Positions 6,469-14,124 of a DNA stretch of 14,124 nucleotides are shown in pieces. Position 1 is the stretch's first letter, and each line of letters begins with the position of its first letter. Both the position numbers and the translations under genes were made by a program. This stretch comes from Betaproteobacteria bacterium UBA6910 (GTDB lineage: Bacteria; Pseudomonadota; Gammaproteobacteria; Burkholderiales; UBA6910). The DNA lies in assembly GCA_002451065.1 (NCBI GenBank), contig DKBC01000087.1:1-14124 (forward strand), in the 5' to 3' direction. The notes below the pieces were generated by a model. The model worked only from the letters and a program-made list of their open reading frames with translations. It made no database searches and was not told the DNA's origin.

Positions 6469-6957
6469 ATGAGTGTCGCAGAGAACCGCGTTGAATCAAC
6501 GGCGATGGAAGGCGCCGCTGGGCTCACGGGAGCCGCCCGGGGCCTGATCAGGATACTCGAGGAATACCTCGCGCCGGTGCTGGACCTCGGGATCCGGCTG
6601 CTGGTCGCGGGCGTGTTCTTCCAGTCGGGTCTGGTGAAGATTCAGAGCTGGAGCTCGACCGTGGCTCTGTTCGAAAACGAGTATGAAGTGCCGCTGCTGC
6701 CGCCGGAGCTGGCAGCCTACCTGGGCACGGGTGCAGAACTCGTGCTTCCGGTATTCCTTGCGCTGGGCCTGGGCGGGCGACTGGCCGCCGCGGCGCTCTT
6801 TGTCTTCAATATCCTGGCGGTCGTTTCCTACCCCGATTTGTCGGAGGTAGGACTCAAGGACCACCAGTACTGGGGTCTGCTGCTCCTGGTGACGGTCCTG
6901 CACGGGCCGGGCAAGCTCTCGGCGGACCATTTCATCCGCCGCAGCTTTCTCGGCTGA
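6469..6957 (+). CDS. DoxX family membrane protein of the bufferin locus
   Basis: A 162-aa inner-membrane protein of the DoxX family, with about four hydrophobic helices after a soluble N-terminus of some 35 residues. Family segments include LGIRLLVAGVFFQSGLVKIQ, FENEYEVPLLPPELAAYL, an AELVLPVFLALGLGGR helix, and a SYPDL-x(5)-LKDHQYWGLLLL-x(5)-HGPGKLS end. DoxX proteins are regular members of bufferin operons and are proposed to act in membrane redox or quinone-linked steps; the exact role here is unknown. AGGAG (6458-6462) lies 6 bp before the ATG. The stop overlaps the ribosome site of the next gene by a few bases, so the two are probably co-translated. Confidence 0.9.
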   Translation: MSVAENRVESTAMEGAAGLTGAARGLIRILEEYLAPVLDLGIRLLVAGVFFQSGLVKIQSWSSTVALFENEYEVPLLPPELAAYLGTGAELVLPVFLALGLGGRLAAAALFVFNILAVVSYPDLSEVGLKDHQYWGLLLLVTVLHGPGKLSADHFIRRSFLG

Positions 6958-6966
6958 GGATCGGAC

Positions 6967-7827
6967 ATGGACGCGAACACAACATGCGACGTCTGCGAAG
7001 TACGGATGCATGAAGCCCGCATCCGCGAGACGACTCTGGACGGACAGCGGGCCATTGTGACCGGGGCCAACTCCGGCATCGGCGAGGGGATCGCCAAGGG
7101 GCTGGCCGAGGCCGGCGCCGCAGTGGTGGTCAACTACGTGCGGGGCGACGACCAGGCCCAGCGCGTCGTGGACGAGATTCGCTCCGCCGGCGGGCGCGCC
7201 CTCCCCTTCCAGGCGGACGTGAGCAACGAGGAGGAAGTCCAGGCCATGTTTCGCCGCGCCATCGACGAGTTCGGCACCGTGGACATCCTGGTGAATAACG
7301 CCGGCCTGCAGGTGGATGCGCCCTTCCACGACATGACCCTCGCCCAGTGGCGAAAGGTGATCGACGTCAACCTGACCGGGCAGTTCCTGTGCGCCCGGGA
7401 AGCGATACGCGAGTTCCTGCGCCGGGGCGTGGTGGCCGAGCTTTCCTGCTCGGCGGGGAAGATCATCTGTGTCTCGTCGGTGCACGACGTGATCCCCTGG
7501 GCCGGCCACGCCAACTACGCGGCCAGCAAGGGCGGCGTATCCATGCTGATGAAGACCCTGGCCCAGGAATACGCCATGCGCAAGATTCGGATCAATGCCA
7601 TTTCGCCGGGGGCGATCAAGACGCCCATCAACACCTCGGCATGGACCACGAAGGACGCAGAAGCCGCGCTCCTCAAGCTCATCCCGTATTACCGGGTAGG
7701 CGAGACCCGGGACATTGCCCGCGCGGCGGTGTGGCTCGCATCCGATCACTCGGACTACGTGACCGGGGCCACCCTCTACGTGGATGGCGGCATGACGCTC
7801 TACCCGGAGTTCCGCGAGGGCGGCTGA
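6967..7827 (+). CDS. Glucose 1-dehydrogenase-like SDR oxidoreductase
   Basis: A 286-aa classical short-chain dehydrogenase, NAD(P)-dependent. It shows TGANSGIG (32-39), NNAG (110-113), N135, the S170/S171-Y184-K188 catalytic set (YAASK) and PGAIKTPIN. The segment SSVHDVIPW before the active-site Tyr and the end DGGMTLYPEF closely match Bacillus-type glucose 1-dehydrogenase, so oxidation of glucose or a similar sugar to the lactone is the best guess. Two oddities are visible. An N-terminal extension of about 20 residues carries a CxxC (C7, C10). An insertion around residues 154-164 adds C161, next to the core strand with C168. ATG 6967 is preferred to ATG 7006 because GAGGA lies 7 bp upstream. 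Substrate is inferred from similarity only. Confidence 0.88.
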   Translation: MDANTTCDVCEVRMHEARIRETTLDGQRAIVTGANSGIGEGIAKGLAEAGAAVVVNYVRGDDQAQRVVDEIRSAGGRALPFQADVSNEEEVQAMFRRAIDEFGTVDILVNNAGLQVDAPFHDMTLAQWRKVIDVNLTGQFLCAREAIREFLRRGVVAELSCSAGKIICVSSVHDVIPWAGHANYAASKGGVSMLMKTLAQEYAMRKIRINAISPGAIKTPINTSAWTTKDAEAALLKLIPYYRVGETRDIARAAVWLASDHSDYVTGATLYVDGGMTLYPEFREGG

Positions 7828-7914
7828 TGCCCCACAGTTCCTCCGGCGCGGACGTGCCTTCGGGAACGGCCCGCACCGAGGCTTCAACCCCACCAACCCA
7901 ACAAGGAGGCAATC

Positions 7915-8187
7915 ATGTTTCGCACCAAGCTGCTTGCAATACTGACCGGCACCATGTTTGCGGCCGCGGTCAGCCCCGCTTTCGCCATCGAGTTCACGAC
8001 CGACTACGTCCGCGGCATCTCCAGCATGAAGATGATGGGGAAGATGGACGGAGATCAGAATCACAAGGTCACCAAGGACGAGTTCATGAAGTTCCACGAG
8101 GAGCTGTTCATCCGCCTCGACAAGAACGGCGACGGCGTGATCAGCGAGGAGGAGTGGAAGGCATTCAGCGGCGCCAAGGGCAAGTGA
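7915..8187 (+). CDS. Exported EF-hand calcium-binding protein with Met-rich patch
   Basis: A 90-aa protein with a signal peptide (1-24; cleavage after AFA) and two complete EF-hand loops. Loop 1 is D45-D47-N49-K51-T53-E56 and loop 2 is D69-N71-D73-V75-S77-E80, with the ligand spacing expected for calcium. A Met cluster, MKMMGKM at 38-44, leads directly into the first loop and could bind Cu(I), though this is speculation. The mature protein of about 66 aa is probably periplasmic. The gene has a strong AAGGAGG site before its ATG and lies 87 bp after the SDR gene. Small EF-hand proteins occur near metal-handling loci, but no specific function can be assigned. Confidence 0.88.
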   Translation: MFRTKLLAILTGTMFAAAVSPAFAIEFTTDYVRGISSMKMMGKMDGDQNHKVTKDEFMKFHEELFIRLDKNGDGVISEEEWKAFSGAKGK

Positions 8188-8228
8188 GCGCAGCGCCGGG
8201 ACGCGGTGAAGAGGGGCGGGACGCAGTC

Positions 8229-9269
8229 ATGATCAGGGGCCTTGGTCTTGCCCGGCGGCGGGCGGTGCCCGCCGCGGTGCTCCTGGCGCTGCTCGTCCCG
8301 GGAGCGGCCGGGTGGCACGCGGGCGCCGCCCCCGGCGGCCCGGACAAGACGGTGGAGCTTCCCGACGGGCAGAAGCCCTGGTGGCCGAGCCGCTACGGGG
8401 CCCAGGATCAGATCGGCACCCTGAACGAGATCACGCCGGCCGCAGTGGCGGCCGCGGCGCGGCTGGTCAAGACCGGGACGGTGGTGGAACTCGGGCGGGT
8501 GCTGGACGAGGACACGCCCAAGTTCCCCGGCCGCTACTGGCATCAGACTGTGGACGTGTCTCCCCATTTCACCAATCGTCGGCGCAGCGACGCCGTGGGC
8601 AAGGGCTGGGGACGCAACCAGATCAACTGGATCACGGAAATCCAGGCCGGGACCTTCCAGGTGGGCACCCAGCTCGACTCCATCGGCCACATCCAGATCG
8701 GCGACCGCTTCTACAACGGCTGGACCGCGGCGGAGGTGGTGGAATCCTGGGGCCTGAACCGCTTCGGCATGGAAACCGTGCCGCCCATCGTCACCCGCGG
8801 CGTGCTGGTGGATGTGGCGGGCTACAAGGGCGCCGAGCGGCTGCCCAGGGGCTATGTCATCACCGTCGCCGACCTGGAAGGGGCCCTGAAGCGGCAGGGG
8901 ATGGAACTGCGCGCCGGCGACGCGGTGCTGTTTCACACCGGCTGGGGCGCCCTGTGGGGCCAGGACAACGCGGAATTCCTCTCCGGCGAGCCCGGGCCCG
9001 GGCTGGCGCTCGTGCAGCATCTTTACCAGACGCGTATCGCCGTCACCGGGGCCGATACCTGGAGCTATGGCCCCGTCCCGGGCGAGGACCCGGAGCGCCC
9101 GTTTCTGGTTCCGCAGACCATGTACGTGAAGATGGGGCTGTTCGGACTGGAGAATCTGGCGACCGAAGTATTGGCGAAACGCAGGGTCTACGAGTTCCTG
9201 TTCGTGGTGACCCACGCCAGGACACGGGGCTCCACCGCGGCAGTCATTTCTCCCGCCGCCGTCTATTGA
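8229..9269 (+). CDS. Exported cyclase-family hydrolase (PF04199 type)
   Basis: A 346-aa member of the cyclase/kynurenine formamidase-like family, here with a signal peptide (about 1-31) implying a periplasmic location. Recognisable parts are QIGTLNEITPAAVAAAARLV (61-80), the metal-site region QVGTQLDSIGHI (144-155), TRGVLVDVAGYKG, GDAVLFHTGWG, and an ITGADTW-like VTGADTWSYGPVPGE stretch. The usual ligand motif HxGTHxDxPxH reads QVGTQLDSIGH, so two expected His ligands are Gln (Q144, Q148) while D150 and H154 remain. Family members hydrolyse amides or act on cyclic substrates; the substrate here is unknown. ATG 8229 is chosen because the signal peptide follows it and a purine-rich GAGGGG lies upstream. 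A longer open frame to the left crosses the SDR and EF-hand genes and is not real. Confidence 0.85.
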   Translation: MIRGLGLARRRAVPAAVLLALLVPGAAGWHAGAAPGGPDKTVELPDGQKPWWPSRYGAQDQIGTLNEITPAAVAAAARLVKTGTVVELGRVLDEDTPKFPGRYWHQTVDVSPHFTNRRRSDAVGKGWGRNQINWITEIQAGTFQVGTQLDSIGHIQIGDRFYNGWTAAEVVESWGLNRFGMETVPPIVTRGVLVDVAGYKGAERLPRGYVITVADLEGALKRQGMELRAGDAVLFHTGWGALWGQDNAEFLSGEPGPGLALVQHLYQTRIAVTGADTWSYGPVPGEDPERPFLVPQTMYVKMGLFGLENLATEVLAKRRVYEFLFVVTHARTRGSTAAVISPAAVY

Positions 9270-9283
9270 GAGGAGGCAGCCCG

Positions 9284-10759
9284 ATGCGTTACGACGTCAT
9301 CATCATCGGCTCGGGCGCCGGGGGATCGGCCGCCGCCTATCACCTGACCCAGACCGGAAAGCGGGTCCTGGTGCTGGAGAAGGGCATGCCCCTGCCCAAG
9401 GACGGCAGTACGCTGGATGCGGACAAGGTGGTGCGGCGCGGCCTGTTCCTCGCCGATGAGCCGTGGCTCGACCGGCAGGGTAAGGTCGCCGTGCCGGAGG
9501 AGCATTTCAACCTGGGCGGGAAGACCAAGTGGTATGGCGCCGCGCTGCTGCGCTTCGGGCCCCGGGAGTTCGAGGCAGACGATCGGCACCGCTGTCTCGG
9601 CTGGCCTTTCGGCTACAACGAGCTGGAAACCTATTACGACGAGGCGGAGCGGCTGCTTTCGGTGCAGCCCTTCCCGGTGGAGCCCGGGCTGCGAGAAATC
9701 GTCGCCGGACTCAAGCGCCGGGATGCCGGGTGGCGGGAGCAGCCCCTCAGCGTAGGACTGGCCCCGGATATTCTTCAGCATCCGCTGGAGGCCAGGCACT
9801 TCGACGGCTTTGCGTCGGTGCGGGGTCTCAAGGCGGACGGAGAGACGCTCTTGGACCGGGTTCGCCACCGGCCAAACCTGGAGATCCTGACCGGCAAGGC
9901 CGTAACGGAGCTGCTTCCTCACCCGCACGACGGAACGCGGGTCAGCGGGGTCCTGTGCAGCGACGGAACCCGCTACGAGGCGGAGGCAGTGATCCTGGCG
10001 GCGGGGGCCCTGCACAGCCCGCGGCTGCTGCAAACCTACTTGGAACAGAACGGCCTTGCGGCAACGCTCCCCTGCTATGCCAACGTGGGGCGTTACTACA
10101 AGTTTCATGTGCTTACCGCCATGATCGCGTTCTCCCACCGCCGGGTTTCGGACGTGCTCTGCAAGACGTTGCTGCTGCTGCATGACGAGCTGCCCCACAG
10201 CACCGTGCAGACCCTGGGCGGTAATCTGGCGGAAGAGATCGTGCGCGCGCAGTTTCCCGGGATCGTGCCGGGCTGGCTTGCGGACGAGTTCGCGGGCCGG
10301 GCTTACGGCCTGTTCTTGCAGACCGAGGACGGCTCGCATCCCGACAATCGCGTCCTGGCCCGGGCCGGTGACTCGGGGCGGCCGGGGCTCGACTACGACC
10401 TCGGACGGGTGCCGGAAGCCGCCGAAGAGCATCGACGCCTGGTGCGAACGCTCCAGCAGCAGCTCTTGCGGATGGGTTACCTGGCGGGTACCCGCTCCAT
10501 CCCGATCACCGGCACGGCCCACGCCTGCGGCACGCTGGTCACGGGGCGGGACCCGGCGACCTCGGTGGTGGACGCGAGCGGCCGGGTGCACGGAATGGAA
10601 AACGTCTACGTGTCCGATGGCAGCGTGCTGCCGCGGTCGAGCCGGGTGAACCCGGCGCTCACGATTTATGCCTGGGGTTTGCGCCTGGCAAGCCTTCTGG
10701 GCGGAAAGCGAGGAAATCATGACGGCGTGTCTTCCCGAGTTGATTCGGTTTGGGCGTGA
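9284..10759 (+). CDS. GMC family FAD-dependent oxidoreductase
   Basis: A 491-aa flavoprotein of the glucose-methanol-choline family. The FAD-binding GSGAGG motif is at 9-14 with E32 at the end of the second strand. A GMC-type cap follows (WYGAALLRFGP; GWPFGYNELETYYDEAERLL), then AVILAAGALHSPRLL, and the C-terminal signature: H413 in GTAHACGT, SVVDASGRVHGMENVYVSDG, and N456 in NPALTIYA. H413 and N456 are the likely active-site pair. Substrate is probably a sugar or sugar-derived alcohol, given the neighbouring glucose dehydrogenase and glucan hydrolases, but this is inferred. No signal peptide is seen. AGGAGG (9271-9276) lies 7 bp before the ATG, just after the cyclase stop. The 3' end overlaps the next gene by 41 bp. 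Confidence 0.92.
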   Translation: MRYDVIIIGSGAGGSAAAYHLTQTGKRVLVLEKGMPLPKDGSTLDADKVVRRGLFLADEPWLDRQGKVAVPEEHFNLGGKTKWYGAALLRFGPREFEADDRHRCLGWPFGYNELETYYDEAERLLSVQPFPVEPGLREIVAGLKRRDAGWREQPLSVGLAPDILQHPLEARHFDGFASVRGLKADGETLLDRVRHRPNLEILTGKAVTELLPHPHDGTRVSGVLCSDGTRYEAEAVILAAGALHSPRLLQTYLEQNGLAATLPCYANVGRYYKFHVLTAMIAFSHRRVSDVLCKTLLLLHDELPHSTVQTLGGNLAEEIVRAQFPGIVPGWLADEFAGRAYGLFLQTEDGSHPDNRVLARAGDSGRPGLDYDLGRVPEAAEEHRRLVRTLQQQLLRMGYLAGTRSIPITGTAHACGTLVTGRDPATSVVDASGRVHGMENVYVSDGSVLPRSSRVNPALTIYAWGLRLASLLGGKRGNHDGVSSRVDSVWA

Positions 10760-12782
10760 GATTTGCGGCGATCTGTCTCAGGCGGAGCGCCGCGAGTGGT
10801 GGCTCGCCAACGGCCTCGGGGCCTATGCGGCGGGAACCATCGCCGGCTCCCTTACCCGCCGCTACCACGGATTGCTGGTGGCGCCAGTCAACCCGCCGCT
10901 GGGGCGCTTTCTGCTGCTCGCCAAGGCCGACGCAACATTGATCGACGGCGACCGGCGCTATCCCCTGTTCACCAATCGCTGGGGCGATGGCACCGTCGAT
11001 CCGGCCGGTCATGTGCACATCGAATCCTTCAGGCTCGACGGGCGCATGCCGGTTTGGCGCTATGCCATCGGCGATATCGCCCTCGAATGCCGCGTCTGGA
11101 TGGAGCACGGCGCGAACACGGTGTACGTGGCCTATCGCCTGCTGCCCGGCATGGCCCGGCCGCGGCCCGTCAGGCTGCAGGTAACCCTCCTCGCCAATGC
11201 CCGGGACCATCACGTGGGCGCCCGTCCCTGGGAGTTTCACCCGGTGATCGAGTCCGACGGGCCGGAATGGATCACGGTACGCCACCCCAACTGGTTCACT
11301 CTGCACCTCAAGGCCCGGGGCGGCGCCCTCACCCCGCGCCACGACTGGTACGAAAACTTCCAGCTTCCCGCGGAACGGGAGCGGGGCCTGCCGGAGCATG
11401 ACAACCACCTGTGCGTGGCCCAGGGCGAGTTCCTGCTCCAGGAGGACGAGTGGTCGGGACTGGTGGCGGGGCTCGACCCCGATGCATCACCCTACCTGGC
11501 GGAGTCCCTCCGGCGCGCGCTGGCCCGGGACCAGGGCGAGCTGACGCGGGCCCGGGTGCAAGTCCCCGAACTGATCGAAGCGCCGCCGTGGGTCGATCAA
11601 CTGGTGCTGGCGGCGGACAGCTTCGTGTTCGCCCGCCCCGTGCCCGGTGCGCCAGATGGGGAATCGGTGATCGCCGGCTATCCGTGGTTCGGCGACTGGG
11701 GCCGCGACACCATGATCGCGCTGCCGGGTCTCACTCTCGCCACCGGCCGTTACGAAACGGCCCTGCGCGTCCTGCGCACCTTCGCGCGCTTCGTGGACCA
11801 GGGCATGCTGCCCAACGTCTTTCCCGGCGCGGGCGGCACGCCGGAATACAACACCGCCGACGCCGCCCTATGGTACGTCGAGGCCTGCCGCGCCTACGTC
11901 GGCGCCCTCCGGGACCGCGCCGCACTGAGGGAGCTGTTCCCGGTCCTGGAGGACATCGTCGCCTGGCACGGCAAGGGCACACGCTACGGCATCCGCATGG
12001 ACGGGCAGGACGGGCTGCTGTTCGCCGGTGAGACCGGCGTGCAAGTCACCTGGATGGACGCCAAGATCGGTGACTGGGTGGTGACACCGCGCATCGGCAA
12101 GCCGGTGGAGATCAACGCCCTCTGGTACAACGCCCTCTGCGCCATGGCGGAATTCGCCGACCAGCTGGGGCGGACCTCCACGAACTACCGGAATCTCGCC
12201 GCCCAGGCCCGGGCGGGCTTCCAGCGGTTCGTCCGGAATGGCGACGAGGGGCTTTATGACGTCCTGGACGGGCCGGGGGGTAACGACGACACCCTGCGCC
12301 CCAACCAGATCCTGGCGGCGAGCCTGCCCCATTCTCCCCTCGGGGCGGAAGACCAGCGCCGGGTGGTGGCCCGGGTCGGCCGCGACCTGCTCACCTCCTA
12401 TGGGCTACGCTCCCTGGACCCTGCGCACCATGAATTCCGCGCAAGGTACATCGGCGGCGTATGGGAGCGCGATGGGAGCTACCACCAGGGTCCGGTGTGG
12501 GCCTGGCTGCTCGGTCACTACGCCCTGGCCGAGGCCCGTGTGACTGGCGACGCCGGGGCGGCGCAGCGGCGCCTGGCGCCCCTCCGTGACCACATGCTCG
12601 ACGCGGGCCTCGGCACCGTGAGCGAGATCTTTGATGGCGCGGCCCCGCACGTTCCGCGGGGGGCGCCGTGCCAGGCCTGGTCCGTCGCCTGCACCCTGGA
12701 GGCATGGTGGCGGCTCGAGCAGATGAAACGCAGGTCGGAGCGCAAGGAGTCGGAAACCCTGGGGCGGGTCAGCGCAGCATGA
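10719..12782 (+). CDS. Amylo-alpha-1,6-glucosidase, glycogen debranching type
   Basis: A 687-aa cytoplasmic protein combining a GDE_N-type N-terminal domain with a GDE_C (GH133-like) alpha/alpha-barrel. The N-terminal part shows EWWLANGLGAYAAGTIAGSL and TRRYHGLLVAP. The catalytic domain starts near residue 310: WFGDWGRDTMIALPGL (323-338), VTWMDAKIGDW (W445, D447), KPVEINALWYNAL, YHQGPVWAWLLGHY (588-601), and SEIFDG with E636 before PRGAPCQAWSV. These fit a debranching enzyme that releases alpha-1,6-linked glucose; D447 and E636 are candidate catalytic residues. ATG 10719 is chosen because GCGAGGAA is just upstream and the family N-terminus begins nearby. An earlier ATG at 10668 lies deep in the GMC gene. 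The start lies inside the GMC gene's 3' end in a different frame. Confidence 0.92.
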   Translation: MTACLPELIRFGREICGDLSQAERREWWLANGLGAYAAGTIAGSLTRRYHGLLVAPVNPPLGRFLLLAKADATLIDGDRRYPLFTNRWGDGTVDPAGHVHIESFRLDGRMPVWRYAIGDIALECRVWMEHGANTVYVAYRLLPGMARPRPVRLQVTLLANARDHHVGARPWEFHPVIESDGPEWITVRHPNWFTLHLKARGGALTPRHDWYENFQLPAERERGLPEHDNHLCVAQGEFLLQEDEWSGLVAGLDPDASPYLAESLRRALARDQGELTRARVQVPELIEAPPWVDQLVLAADSFVFARPVPGAPDGESVIAGYPWFGDWGRDTMIALPGLTLATGRYETALRVLRTFARFVDQGMLPNVFPGAGGTPEYNTADAALWYVEACRAYVGALRDRAALRELFPVLEDIVAWHGKGTRYGIRMDGQDGLLFAGETGVQVTWMDAKIGDWVVTPRIGKPVEINALWYNALCAMAEFADQLGRTSTNYRNLAAQARAGFQRFVRNGDEGLYDVLDGPGGNDDTLRPNQILAASLPHSPLGAEDQRRVVARVGRDLLTSYGLRSLDPAHHEFRARYIGGVWERDGSYHQGPVWAWLLGHYALAEARVTGDAGAAQRRLAPLRDHMLDAGLGTVSEIFDGAAPHVPRGAPCQAWSVACTLEAWWRLEQMKRRSERKESETLGRVSAA

Positions 12783-12856
12783 CCCGTGAACCGATGGCCG
12801 ACGAGAAGCGCTTCGCTATTGCGCCCTAGGCGAATCAATTACTCGTGGAGCAAGCG

Positions 12857-14124
12857 ATGAAGACGACACTGAATGCGGAGAGAAAGCGTCTCGAGGCACA
12901 GCGCCATGGCAGCGATGACTGGCGACTGTGGGGACCCTACCTCGCGGAGCGGGCCTGGGGTACGGTGCGCGAGGATTACAGCCCCTACGGGGGCGCCTGG
13001 GAGCACCTGGACCACGACCAATCGCGCTCCCGCGCCTATCGCTGGAACGAGGATGGCATGGGCGGCATCTGCGACGAGGAACAGCGGCTGTGCCTGGCGC
13101 TCGCCCTTTGGAACGGGCGCGATCCGATCCTTAAGGAGCGCGCCTTCGGCCTGACCGGCAACCAGGGCAACCACGGCGAGGACGTCAAGGAGTATTACTT
13201 CTACCTGGACGCCACGCCCTCCCACTCCTGGATGCGCTACCTGTACAAGTATCCGCAGGGGGAGTACCCGTACGCGTGGTTGGTGCAAGAAAACGCCCGC
13301 CGCTCGCGCACCGATCCGCCGTTCACCCTGCTGGACACCGGCACCTTCAACGAGGGCCGTTACTGGGACGTGGAAGTGCGCTACGCCAAGGCCTCGCCGG
13401 AGGAGATCCACATCCGCATCCTGTGCTCGAACCGGGGCCCGGAAGCGGCGACGCTGCAGGTGCTGCCCCAGCTCTGGTTCCGCAACACCTGGTCCTGGGG
13501 CGAACATGGCGCCAAGCCGTCGATCGTCGAGATCGCGCCCCCGCGGGACGCCAGATGGGCGGTGCGGGCCGAGCACGAAACCCTGGGCGCGTATCACCTC
13601 TACGGCCGCCACAACGCGGAGACGCTGTTCACCGAGAACGAGACCAACTTTGAGCGCCTGTGGAACATCCCCAGCGCCTCGCCCTACGTAAAGGATGCGT
13701 TCCACCGATACCTGATCCAGGGCGAGAAAGCCGCCGTCACCCCTGCCAAGGCCGGCACCAAGTTCGGCGCCGTGCACGTGATCACCGTGGAGCCGGGTCA
13801 GACCGTAACCATCGGCCTGACGCTCTCGCGCGCGCCCCTCGTCAGCGCGTTCGACAAGCGCGAGGTGATTTTCGCCACCCGCGAATCCGAGGCGGCGGTG
13901 TTCTACGACGAGCTGCTGCCGGACTCCACGCCGGAGGACCACCGAATATTGCGCCAGTCCCTGGCGGGGATGATCTGGAGCAAGCAGTTTTTCCACTACG
14001 ACGTGGCGCGCTGGTTGGACGGCGACCACTTTCCACCCCCCGAGGCACGGAAATGGGGCCGCAACCGCACTTGGCGCCACCTGCGCGCGGCGCACGTGAT
14101 CTCCATGCCCGACAAGTGGGAGTA
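12857..14124 (+). CDS. MGH1/GH63-like glucosidase, 3' end outside window
   Basis: A plus-strand frame open from ATG 12857 to the window end (422 complete codons). It matches the N-terminal half of the large (about 880 aa) MGH1-like/GH63-related glucosidases: RRHG-like leader, RLWGPYLAERAWGTVREDYS, DQSRSRAYRWNEDGMGGICD, LALALWNGRDPILKERAFGL, NHGEDVKEYYFYLDATPSHS, MRYLYKYPQGEYPY, and LPQLWFRNTWSWG. The visible part is mostly the N-terminal beta-rich domain; the main catalytic barrel lies beyond the window. Function is likely alpha-glucoside hydrolysis, working with the preceding debranching enzyme. GGAG (12847-12850) precedes the ATG by 6 bp; the gene follows the debrancher by 74 bp. No signal peptide is seen. 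A long minus-strand open frame (12839-14095) opposite it has no recognisable homology and is a GC-rich shadow. Confidence 0.9.
   Translation, partial: MKTTLNAERKRLEAQRHGSDDWRLWGPYLAERAWGTVREDYSPYGGAWEHLDHDQSRSRAYRWNEDGMGGICDEEQRLCLALALWNGRDPILKERAFGLTGNQGNHGEDVKEYYFYLDATPSHSWMRYLYKYPQGEYPYAWLVQENARRSRTDPPFTLLDTGTFNEGRYWDVEVRYAKASPEEIHIRILCSNRGPEAATLQVLPQLWFRNTWSWGEHGAKPSIVEIAPPRDARWAVRAEHETLGAYHLYGRHNAETLFTENETNFERLWNIPSASPYVKDAFHRYLIQGEKAAVTPAKAGTKFGAVHVITVEPGQTVTIGLTLSRAPLVSAFDKREVIFATRESEAAVFYDELLPDSTPEDHRILRQSLAGMIWSKQFFHYDVARWLDGDHFPPPEARKWGRNRTWRHLRAAHVISMPDKWE

Noticed and set aside
6496..8097. 533-codon minus-strand open frame
   Set aside because: It spans three real plus-strand genes (DoxX, SDR, EF-hand) and its translation is low-complexity His/Gly/Arg-rich, typical of a shadow.
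7347..8228. Upstream extension of the cyclase reading frame
   Set aside because: The frame is open but crosses the SDR and EF-hand genes; the signal peptide and family match begin at ATG 8229.
8312..9283. Upstream extension of the GMC reading frame
   Set aside because: It lies within the cyclase gene in another frame; the FAD motif begins right after ATG 9284, which has a strong ribosome site.
9263..10720. 485-codon minus-strand open frame
   Set aside because: It is opposite the GMC oxidoreductase, whose motifs are complete; no homology is visible on the minus strand.
12779..12829. 16-residue ORF whose ATG overlaps the debrancher stop (ATGA)
   Set aside because: Too short, no own ribosome site and no recognisable feature; at most a coupling leader.
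12839..14095. 418-codon minus-strand open frame
   Set aside because: It lies opposite the well-matched MGH1/GH63-like gene, shows no recognisable family pattern, and such shadows are common at this GC content.

Overview
The window is GC-rich and densely coded. It looks like a beta- or gammaproteobacterium, probably environmental. The clues are a DUF1840 protein (a family seen mainly in those classes), a proteobacterial bufferin (DUF692/DUF2063/DUF2282/DoxX) locus, a GGDEF enzyme and the Xre-RES module. No species can be named from the sequence. There are no RNA genes, insertion sequences or CRISPR arrays that I can support.

Left part (1-4144): the end of an Xre/MbcA-type antitoxin gene, cut by the window edge, overlaps a complete RES-domain toxin gene. 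A DUF1840 gene follows, then a membrane-anchored diguanylate cyclase. A PAS-GAF membrane sensor on the minus strand meets the cyclase gene tail to tail, with an 11-bp overlap. A 281-bp divergent intergenic region (3864-4144) separates the sensor from everything to its right and holds a 9-bp direct repeat at 11-bp period.

Middle part (4145-6957): a metallophore RiPP locus of the bufferin type. It encodes a small acidic Cys-less protein of unknown role, the MNIO enzyme BufB (DUF692), its partner BufC (DUF2063), the exported four-cysteine precursor BufA (DUF2282) and a DoxX-family membrane protein. The precursor gene lies after the enzymes, not before them, and is bracketed by two RNA hairpins, which suggests it is expressed at a different level from its neighbours.

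Right part (6958-14124): on the same strand and closely spaced come a glucose 1-dehydrogenase-like SDR, an exported two-EF-hand protein with a Met-rich patch, an exported cyclase-family hydrolase, a GMC flavoprotein oxidoreductase, an amylo-alpha-1,6-glucosidase (glycogen debranching type) and the first 422 codons of an MGH1/GH63-like glucosidase. This last gene is real but runs off the window. Together they suggest glucan breakdown and sugar oxidation. Ten plus-strand genes from 4145 to the window end have no gap over about 120 bp, so the metallophore module and the sugar module may be co-transcribed. That link is inference.
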